The notes under the pieces were generated by a model. The model worked only from the letters and a program-made list of their open reading frames with translations. It ran no database searches and had not been told where the DNA came from. Positions 55,441-64,000 of a stretch of DNA of 64,000 bases are shown here, one piece after another. Origin of the DNA: Anas platyrhynchos (Eukaryota; Chordata; Aves; Anseriformes; Anatidae). The position numbers and the translations under genes were made by a program. The DNA is taken from contig NC_092587.1 of the NCBI RefSeq assembly GCF_047663525.1, forward strand, positions 42,554,501 through 42,618,500, read 5' to 3'. Positions within the stretch are counted from its first letter, which is position 1; the number at the start of each line of letters is the position of its first letter.

Positions 55441-58400
55441 GGAGAGCAAAGGTGTCTGCAGCGACCCCGGTCCCGCAGCGGGGACGAGGCAGCCAAGGGC
55501 TCGCAGAAGGGCTCTGCTCCCCGCAGTGAGCAACTGCCCAAGCTCCCCAGGCAGCCCCAGCACACCAAGCCCGAGGGAAATGCCTTCCCGGCCCTCCAGC
55601 TGGCTTTGTCTTGAGCCCGTGGGCAAAACAAACCAACACACCCAGCGTGTGACTAAGAGCCCTCGGCAGCCCTGCTCCTTCTCCGTGCCTCACCCAACCC
55701 CTGTGGCTAGCCCTGGCCGGGGAGGATACAGAGGTGAAGGAAATGAAACAGTTTCCTAAAAACCCAAAAGGCAGAGAGGTGACCTCCGCTTTGCCTCCTC
55801 GAGGATCCGGGCGGACACGGAAGCAGAGTAACACATCACCTGAAGAGGATGTTACACACCGAGGCCTGGGGACACAACTGCAGGCTTTATTTCAGAATTT
55901 CAGACGTGGATGGCTCATTCCTCAAGAGGAATCTCTCTCCCCCTGCCATGCAGTCACCACCAGCCAGCCGCATTTCTTAACTAGGCTTCTGCCCACCTTC
56001 CAGCCTGACAGGCTGTCACAGGATTTTATTCCGTGGCTGGCCAGGAACTTCTTTCTAATTTTAAGTCTCAATGTATTTATGATCCACATGAGCTTCTAGG
56101 AGTATGGGTGAGACTGTTGTCCTAGCGTGTATTTATGATGCACAGAGCATATCCCACCTCAGCCTTTCCTGTTTTAGACTAAGCAAGCCACGCACTCACA
56201 ATGGCTGCTTGCCAAATTCCCCTTCCCCTAATGGCCGGGCTCGGTACCTGTCACGGGTTAAATCCACCCTTCCTGAAGACGGATGGTTAGCCCAGCCTCT
56301 GCAATACTCTCTGAAGTGGTTTGTCTCACCAGAAAATTCTTTGCTAGGCACGTCCTTGAACTTAGTACCTCCATGCGGAGCCCAAGCTGCAGTACACAGC
56401 AGCTTCTACCTCTTGTCCATCTGGTCCAACCATCCACCTCCCACCAATATTGCCCACTAATATTGCCTACCACAGTCGGCAGGAGACAACCCACAGGGCT
56501 GTGTCAGGCGCCGTGCGCCCCTGCTCCAGGCTGTCTGTCTCTTGCCCTCTCTCTGATGGAAAGGGTGGCACTGGGGTCTCACATTTCCACATGACAAGAT
56601 TTTTTTTTTTTTCCCCTTGAGATCCCCTCCACTTTGCTTGGAGGGATTGCGATAACCTGGCAGCTGGAGGAGGAGGGAGTGACCTTTCTAAAGTTACAGG
56701 GAGAGAACAAGGCAGGGGAGGCAAGAAGGGGGCTGAAGGAGAGGTGGGAAGGCAGGGGAATATTTATGGGTGAGGAGAGGGGCTGGAGAGCAAGGGACAG
56801 GTGAGGAAACAGCATGAGGGAGGTGCAGGGAGAGGATGCTTTTGCCAGGTACCACCAACCCTCTGCTCGTTCCTTTGTGGCAACGGGAGGCCTTGCTCCG
56901 GAGTGGCTTAGCACCAATTGCCCCTGCATGGCTAGCCTAGACTGAGGCTGGGGCAGCAGGAAGAGCTGGGAAAGGATGGACAGGAGATGAAAAAAAAGTC
57001 CCCTTCTCATTTTTTCAGCTGTCATACACCATGTGTGCATGACCCGAGGCCTCCCAGCTCCCGTTTGCACTGCAAGGTACGTAACAGGAGACACGCAGGC
57101 ATGTCCAACGGCTGGGAGCGACGTGACATTTACCTGGCGCATCCCGGCCCCCGGCCCTGCCAAAGCCAGGAGCAGATCGGAGCCGCCGAGCTGGCTGTGC
57201 TGCTTGAGGGGAGTGGGCTGTGGGAAGGGCCAGGGTGTCAGAGGGCAAAATAGCACAGCTTGTCCCCAGGCTGGCCCTGCCTGGGCTTGGCGCTGCTCCA
57301 CGTGCCTTGTCCCTACCTCTGGGGCAGCCCAGAGCCACGAACACTGCTGACTTGGGGCAATTCCAGAGCAAACAGGGCTGTGCGTGCGGTGGCAGGTCAG
57401 GAGGGCAGCGCCTCAGCCTCCCAGCCTATCTCCTGCAGAAACACCTCCACCCCTCCCACCTTCTGGCCAGGAACTGAGCCGTATGTCTGCTCGCTGCGGG
57501 ATCCTCTCTGCTTCCAAGGATCGCCGGCTTTCACGCTGCACGAGCCGGCAGCCAGGCCGCCTTGGGTAGCGCGTGAGTCACTGCGGGGCAGTTGCTTAAA
57601 ACGTGTCTCCCGAGTGCCAGCCACGTGCCTGCGCGCCGCGGGCTGAGGTGGAAAGCGCCGTCGGGGCCTGGAGTTGACACCTGGAGGGCCGAGCCACCCG
57701 AATTGTTTCCGAAACCATGAGCCCACCGTGCTGCCCAGGAGGTGCCCGTGTTGCTCCCTGTGGGCTGTCAGGCAGAGCAGGGACGGCATCACCTGCAGCC
57801 ACTGCTGGCACCGGGGGGTGCTCGGCTTCTCCTGGTGCTGGAGCGGGAGCCAGAACCTCCTCCTGAAACCTCAGGCAGCTGCGGGCTTCCAGCAACTGTT
57901 AGGAAATGGATGTCTTCACTCGTAAATATTTATGGCATATTCTAACTACTCCCTGATGTTTTCCATTAGGACCGACATCCCAGAGCAATGAGTAAGCCCC
58001 AGCGAATGCCCTTCCTGGCTCAGCATCACTCAGCCCGGCCCGCCAAGGGGCCTGGCCTGTGAATGAGCACAGGCTTGGGGAAATTCCTCTCCCCCTGGCA
58101 CCGACAGTGGCAGGGCTGCGCCACACAAGCCTCAGGTACTCGAGGTCCCGGGGACACGCCGGGGTTAGGCTGAGCCTCGCCACCGTCCTGCCCTGCTGAG
58201 GGGAGGCAGTGACAACCCCCAGACATCCACGCTTGAGCGGGAGGACAAGCCAGCTGAGGCGAGAGCAGGCATTGCCAGGGTATGGAGAAGGCAGCTCACC
58301 AGTGAGTGTGGTGTCCTGCCTGGCAGGGAGCGGAGAGGAGCTGAAGGAGCAGGGCTTTGCACGGGGATCACCTGCAGAGCAGCGAGATGGATGATCTCAG

Positions 58401-61349
58401 CTGTGTCTCCCTGTGAAAGGGGTTTCCCCTGGTCCACTCGCCCCTCCAGGAGGGTCTTCTTGTCCCTTGAGGCCACCAGGAGAGTTTTCTCCCTCCTCGA
58501 ACCCTCACAGGACCACCTTTCTCGTTGGTAACATAAAACATCTCGTTTGAAAGCGTCACACAGGTGCCAGAGAAAATACCTGTGCTAATTGCTCAATAGG
58601 TATTTCCAGAAAAAGCCAGGCTCATCTTTTCCAAGACGTGACAGTAACAGCAGGAGAGAGGTGTGCCCGGTGTGGGAGCTGTTCCCGTCCCGGGCCCTGC
58701 TCCTTCCTGCACCCCTTTTCTGCCCCACTGTGCCAGAGGGCTGCTGCTGCTCCTCCAGCTCTCCCTCTGGGATTTCCCCTCCTTCCATCTCCTTTGCTTT
58801 CTCCGTGCAGTTTTTCTCCTGGGTAGACTTTGCTCTTAGCATTTCTTTTGCTCTGTCCTTGTCCTTTCCCCTCTCCCCACGTTGCCTCATCTCTCTGCCC
58901 TGCACTCACCACTCGTGGCGACCGCTGGCCAGAGCAGTGCTGGAGCTGGCAGTAAAAAAACACCAACAAGCTAACAGGCACCCCAAAGTCCTCTCCACCC
59001 TGAAGCTGTTTCCTGGCTGTGAGACGAAGCCCGGCGGCGGGCAGCCCGTGTCCAGGTGGGCCGACAGCCTGGCACCTCGGCGGCGAAGCCGGGTGAGCTC
59101 AGTCCCGAGGTATTTTTGTCATAGCGGAGCCCTGAATCGCAGCTTCCCGGCTCAATTGCGCCTGAGTAATGCTCTCATGACTTGCCTATCTCCCCACCAT
59201 GTTAATTACTCATTTCTGCCTTCCCTCCCGCGGCACGGCATTAGCGCGGAGTTATGGTTATTAGCGCAACGCGGCGGCCCTCACGCCCCCAGCCACGCAG
59301 CTGCTTCAGGCTGGGGCTGTGCTGCCGTGACAAGGGGCGCTCCTGAAGGCATTTTTGGAGCCGCTGGAGGAAGAAGCATCCAGGTGGTGAAACAGGCCCA
59401 GGAGCAGAGCTTTCGCCCCTTTTCTTCGCAGCCGGCGTGGGGGCTGGCACTCAGGTGGATGTTGAGTGCAAGGGGAGACGCAGGCCTGGTGAAGGGCAGC
59501 AAGGACAAGAGCTCGGGACAGAGAAGATTCGGAGGTTTCAAGCATCCCGACTGCTCTGAGCATAAGCAAACTGAGCTGCACCCGGCCCCCTGCTTTACCC
59601 AGCGCACGGCAGCCAACAGCAGCCTGCAGATCCCAGAACCCTGCCTCCCTTTTGGCTTGAGCAATTTGCCCGTGCCCGGCGTTTCCATCAGCGAGCGAAC
59701 CCACTGCTGGCGTTAGCTGGCTTGAGCTAATCCTGTTTGCCTACACAGAGTACGCAACCTCCCGCTTCTGTAAGCACAGCCGGAGTCAGGCTGCACCAGC
59801 AGCTCTGCTCAGAGCCCTGAGCCTCTTTTTAACCAGTTCTGCAGCCTGCTCAGGAGTCTCGCCAAGCTTTTCCTGCTTGTCATCTTGCAGGCCTCTTGCT
59901 GAGCTCTTCCTGTGCTTCTGCAGCTTCTGCTGCCACCCTGCAGCCTCTCCTCTCCTCCCTGCCAGCTCCCCTGCATAGCTTCGCCTCTGGTCAGCAGCTC
60001 CCAAGTGCCTCAGGCCGTTTGCAGCAGTCGCAGCGCAGGAATTCAGCAGGACAAACCCAGCTTTCATCAGGCCGGGCCATTTGTGCCCCTCTGTCATCGC
60101 GTTGCATCAGCACCCACCACGTGGCAATGCCCCGTTGCCGCTCTGCTTCTGATTAAACCCTTCGGGAGTGTAATGGGTTTTCCTCCTTCCCTAAACCAGT
60201 GGTCATGGGTACAGTCACCCCGGGAATCCCGGGGTAATTTGGGGTGTCCTGGGAGGGGCGGCAGAGCTGAACGCAGCTGCAGGCACACTTCAAAGGCAGC
60301 AGGGTGTTCTGGAGACTTCCAACAAAGCAGGAATCCACCTTGCAAAACTCATGGTCCCGGGCAGCCAGCGGGGACTGGTCTGAACAAGCCACTCGAGCCA
60401 GCTCCCCTCAGCTCCAGCCACGCTTCTGCAACCCTCGCCTCTGCCGCCTGCTCTGTCATTAGCCCCTGGGCCGCTGCCAGTGGCTGTGGCAACACCTGGG
60501 CAAGTAATTGGGCTCCTGCAGCAGCTGCTGTGGGCAGCCAGAGAGGGCACGCGGGGCAGGGATGGGGTGGGCAAAGCCACGGGTTCCCCTTTCCAGAAAC
60601 GCATCCAAGGGCGCGAGGTGCTGCAGGCTTCAGGTAAATGATTGCAGGAGGGTTGAGACACAACAGGGAAAAAGAGTTTTGTCGCTCAGCAGTGTGGCAG
60701 TCCCATGGGGTGCAGCCTGCGGGAGCAGGAACCCAGCTCCTCGGGCTCACAAATCCCAGGGCAAAGCTCTTCTGGAAGAAATGCAGGGTAGAGGGGCTGA
60801 GGGCAGGATGCCCGCTGCCAGGACCAGCACCGTTCGTTTCCTCAGGCACGTTCAGCTGGGCTCCCTTCAGCTGCTTTTTGAGGAGCCCCATCCCCGAGCA
60901 GAAGGTGGCTGCAGGCTAAGCAGGGAAGAGAAGGTATTTCAGCATCTTCCTCAGCACAGAGCAGCCGTCCCACGTCCTCCTGCTAAAAAGGAGGAGCTCC
61001 CATGGCAGGAATTCCCATTAAAGCTGAGCAATGAAGGGTTAAAAACAAAAATGAAAAAAAATACAGTCAACAGTGTCTGTTCTCAGTTCCAGATCTGAGC
61101 CCACCCTGCTGTAAGTCAGTTTGGATGAACATTCAGAATGGGAGATGGGCTCTGCCCGCAGCTGGAGGCTTCCTTCGCTCAGCACTGACCCCAGAGGCAA
61201 ACCCGAAGCGATCTGCAGCTCCCGGGCTGCTCCTACCACAGCAAAGCCCCCGCTGAGCTCCCCCAAACCCAGTGCCTGTGAGGAAACCCCACACCCCCCT
61301 GCCCACACCCCCCAGGCACAGAGGGTCCCCCCCGAGCAGCACCAGACGA
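55441..61349. other. Intergenic region between orphan CpG island and TOB2
   Basis: GC-rich. Open frames up to 375 codons (58589-59716, +) have low-complexity, unfamiliar translations and are probably chance. It includes an AT-motif block at 59100-59275 and an AT-rich patch at 57895-57975. No gene was recognised. Confidence 0.65.
59100..59275. promoter_or_regulatory. Possible conserved enhancer
   Basis: A block of AT-rich motifs in GC-rich surroundings: gtatttttgtcata, TAATTA (59203-59208) and two ATTAGCGC copies exactly 20 bp apart (59240-59247, 59260-59267). Homeodomain-type cores at helical spacing suggest an enhancer. Conservation was not tested. Confidence 0.35.
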
Positions 61350-61371
61350 CACAGAGTTATTATATCATGCT

Positions 61372-61377
61372 TTTAAT
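61372..61377 (-). terminator. TOB2: ATTAAA poly(A) signal of TOB2
   Basis: On the - strand ATTAAA is followed about 20 to 35 nt later by a GT-rich element (ctctgtgtcgtctggtgctg). This fits a cleavage site near 61350. Confidence 0.6.
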
Positions 61378-63538
61378 ACAAACTTAAAAAAATCTGGAAC
61401 AATAGAAACTGTACAGATTTGATCAACCTTTTTGTGTGTTTTTTTTTTGTTTTAGTTTTTTTTTGTTTTGTTTTTAACTAAATCTCTAGACACACCAATG
61501 TCCCGTTCCAAAATATTGCACAACATTCTGAATACAAAACTCTGATTGTATTCCTCCTTCGCTAAAGAAAAAAAAAAAAAAAGGAAAAAAAAAATAAAGA
61601 CAACAACCCCCTGGCTCCTCCTCTCAGTAGCCCCCTTCTTGGAAAGACACCCAGGCACACGGAAACCCCCCGCAGGGCCCGTGGTCCTCCCTCACCCGCT
61701 CTCTCCACGAGGCAACCGGCGGCTTGCTCCTGGGAGAGGGGCGGGAGGGAAAGGAGGGAGGCTGAGTGGGGAGACAGGACTCTTCACCGCTTTTTTCTAA
61801 AGTTTTTTTTCCTGAAAAAATATTTTTCTCTCCTCTTTTTAAGAAAAAATCTTGAAAAGAAAAAAATTACAATTTTTTTTTTTTACGTTAGAAATATACA
61901 TATATTATATATACCTCTTACATTTTACAAATGTAGCAAATTATTCAATACAAACGGACATCAACAAAAAGAACACAAACCCATAAAAAATAAAAGTTAA
62001 AAAAAAAAAATTTCTCTCTTCTCTTCCTAAGAAACCAGGTAAATTAGTGCAGGTTTTAAAAAATAAAATTGAAGCTGAACGCCTACATCCAAGACTAGAA
62101 AAGACCCGAAAAGGCCGTTAGTTTCCCTTGCTGCCTGAGGCTGGAGGAACGTTTCTGAAGCACGCTTTTTTCCTTTCGGGGTCGGAGGGGTTGGGCTGCT
62201 CCCTCCTTCCACTCGCAGCATGGTTTTTAGGATTTTAACGCGGGTGTGAGAGGCGGGGCAGCGGCATCGAAGCTTCACGCGCACGAGCAGGAGGCGGGGA
62301 ACCTCGCCTCTCCCCTCTCGCCCTCTGCCAGCGAGGGGCTCGCCGTTTCGGGGACACTGGGGGGGACGTGGGGGCAGCCAGGTCCCACGGGGCTGCGGCC
62401 CCCGGGGAGAGGGAAGGGTGGCAGTGGTAACATCCGCAAGCGGGGGGTTAAAACCCGAGGGAAAAGGAAATAAGAAAGGAAAACCCGACAGCATGGCTGC
62501 CCCCGAGCCCCTTGCCCTAGCTCTGGAGGCCATTTTGGGGAGGCCGCCCGGGCTCCGCTCCCCTCGCCCAGCCGCCGTGCCGGTCATAGCTCCGAGGCAC
62601 CCCACGAGGTGAAGCTCTCCTGGAAGGGGCCCGGGGAGCAGCAGCCCCCCCGGGACAGCCCCGCTGCCTCCGCGGAGGCTCACTGGCAGCACGGCTCCGG
62701 GGAGGCTCGAGGAGAAGGGAAAACACGAGGTGGAGCCCCTCTGCCCTGAGCAGGGGCGTCCTGGGAGAGCACGCCGGCTCGGCAGCCACAGGGGTGGGTT
62801 TCAGAGGGTGCTCCAAGGACACTGGTCAAAGAAAACCGAACCCAAGATTTGGGAGGCAGCAGAGAGCTTATTTCTCTTTTAAAACACGGAACCTCAAAGA
62901 CTGGAGTCTCATCACCATCTCTCTTCACTTTGCCCTCTCCATACTCCCACCACAGCCTCCAAGGAGGCCTCCGTCCTGCAGGACCCCCAACCCCACCAGG
63001 CACCCCGTGCCGGGGGCTGCGGGACCCTACAGGCTCCTACAGCACTGCTTGAGACAGCAACACCCACAGCACAGCCCTTCCTCTCCTCCGACAGTGCCGC
63101 CTCTCGACCTAAAAAAGAAAGGAGCCCCCTCTCCGAGATAAAAAGAGACAAAATTCACAGCCTGCAACGAGAACTCGGAGCGAAGGCTCAGCACCGCCCC
63201 GGGGTTTGTGCCCCACGGGGCTGCTCGCCCGGAGCAACGCGATGCCCTGAGCCCGCGGGCACAGCCGGAGCTCCCCGTCCACACGCAGAGCCCGACCTGC
63301 GGGGCAGGGCCCGCCCCGCCAGCGGCACCGGGGAACGGGAACCCAACAACCCTGGGCTCGTTCGAGGAGTAAAAAAAGTGGAGTAGGAAAAAAGCACGGG
63401 GACTGAGTTAAAAAACAAGTCGGTGCTTCAGGAGCGTTGCCAGCACAGCGCAACAACACTGGGCTCTCTCATTTTCCAAGAAGCTATATTTATAAGATTT
63501 GAGTATTTTCTGTATACTTCTAGTTTGCTCTCCCTCTT

Positions 63539-63544
63539 TTTATT
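63539..63544 (-). terminator. TOB2: Proximal AATAAA after TOB2 stop
   Basis: On the - strand AATAAA lies about 74 nt after the stop codon. Use of this signal would remove nearly the whole UTR. Whether it is used is unknown. Confidence 0.25.
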
Positions 63545-63617
63545 GTGTGTGTGTGTGTTGTCGTTGTTGTTTCCCCCCTCCCGCCCCCGCCCCAAATACT
63601 CTCCTCCTTCCTGGGGT

Positions 63618-64000
63618 TCAGTTGGCCAGGACGACGGGCTGGAAGGACTGGCTGGGGTACTGCATGGCGTTCAGGTTGTAGCTGAGTCCTTCCACGAAGG
63701 GCGACTTCTCCAGGAAGAGGCTGTTGCTGCTGCCGCCGAACACCTGAGCCATATCGAAGGCGCCGCCCGTGCCGGCGCCGAACTGCGAGGCCGGGGGGAC
63801 GCTGCTGGGCTGGCTCTCGCCCTCGAAGAAGAGGCCGGCGGCCCCGGGCGAGCCGCCGCTGTAAACGAACTCCTTGGCGTTGGGGGAGAGCTGCGACTGC
63901 GGGGCCTGGCCCCCCGCGCTGCCGGCGAAGTTCAGAGAGTGCATGGAGAGGGAGAGGCCCTTGTGCTTCAGCAGGTTGGTGGTGGGCGAGCGGAGCAGCC
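63618..64000 (-). CDS. TOB2: TOB2, C-terminal part: transducer of ERBB2 2
   Basis: 126 codons plus TGA on the - strand, open to the window edge; the N-terminal BTG/Tob domain lies beyond it. The readable part starts [20 protein letters not shown] and ends [10 protein letters not shown]...FQPVVLAN, the typical TOB ending. [13 protein letters not shown] is a PAM2-type motif, which in TOB proteins binds the MLLE domain of poly(A)-binding protein. Known function: an antiproliferative adaptor that brings the CCR4-NOT deadenylase (through the BTG domain) to PABP-coated mRNA. TOB1 is the alternative, but the wording and the TEF neighbour favour TOB2. TOB2 coding sequence is intronless in mammals and no intron is seen here. 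The gene is convergent with TEF. Confidence 0.93.
   Translation of the reverse strand, partial: LLRSPTTNLLKHKGLSLSMHSLNFAGSAGGQAPQSQLSPNAKEFVYSGGSPGAAGLFFEGESQPSSVPPASQFGAGTGGAFDMAQVFGGSSNSLFLEKSPFVEGLSYNLNAMQYPSQSFQPVVLAN

Larger units (their letters stand above)
61350..63617 (-). other. TOB2: TOB2 3' UTR
   Basis: Runs on the - strand from the TGA at 63618-63620 to a poly(A) signal near 61372. It has many A/T homopolymer runs, chiefly at 61440-62020. The length of about 2.3 kb is in the range I expect for TOB2. Confidence 0.75.

Noticed and set aside
55076..55834. 252-codon open frame on the - strand across the orphan CpG island
   Set aside because: Composition is Ala/Pro/Arg-rich as expected from CpG-island antisense reading. 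No recognisable domain.
56579..57301. 240-codon open frame on the - strand
   Set aside because: It includes a homopolymer-derived Lys run and has no family resemblance. Probably chance.
58589..59716. 375-codon open frame on the + strand
   Set aside because: Longest open frame in the window, but in GC-rich DNA where stops are rare. The translation is low-complexity and unfamiliar, it has no splice context, and it overlaps a likely enhancer block.
1..64000. CRISPR arrays, operons, phage or prokaryotic defence systems
   Set aside because: The window is vertebrate nuclear DNA with spliced genes. No direct-repeat arrays or bacterial-type gene clusters are present.

Overview
This is a vertebrate nuclear DNA window, and a bird is the best guess. 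Genes are split into short exons with GT-AG introns. There is a CpG-island promoter, long AT-rich 3' UTRs and very few interspersed repeats. The gene order ZC3H7B, TEF, TOB2 is the one I know from human 22q13, and TEF is the gene first described in chicken as VBP. The species cannot be fixed from this sequence.

Region 1 (1 to about 22.4 kb, + strand) is the 3' half of ZC3H7B. Twelve coding exons splice in frame into the last 579 residues. They carry four CCCH zinc fingers that alternate with four CxxC-type zinc modules; the last module is a standard C2H2 finger. A UTR of 3.5 to 4.2 kb follows the stop. It holds a 12-bp perfect hairpin that buries a Pumilio-type site.

Region 2 (about 22.4 to 29.5 kb) is intergenic and I recognise no gene in it. 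Region 3 (29.5 to about 51.5 kb, + strand) is the complete TEF gene, a PAR-bZIP transcription factor. It has two alternative first coding exons (29894 and 34339) with the same splice phase and three shared exons. The second promoter lies in a CpG island with NRF1, CCAAT, GC-box, octamer and E-box motifs. Intron 1 contains a perfect D-box, the site class that TEF itself binds. The 3' UTR appears very long and AT-rich, with several possible poly(A) sites.

Region 4 (51.5 to 61.3 kb) is intergenic. It holds an orphan CpG island near 55.15 kb with two YY1-like sites 22 bp apart, and an AT-motif-rich block near 59.2 kb that looks like a developmental enhancer. Region 5 (61.35 to 64.0 kb, - strand) is the 3' UTR and last 126 codons of TOB2, facing TEF tail to tail.

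The three genes are not a pathway. ZC3H7B is an RNA-binding zinc-finger protein, TEF a circadian-output transcription factor, and TOB2 an antiproliferative adaptor in mRNA deadenylation. I saw no novel multi-gene system. The points most worth a second look are the fourfold zinc repeat in ZC3H7B, the hairpin-masked Pumilio site, the D-box inside TEF, the orphan YY1 island, and the U-U-A tract layout just after the TEF stop.
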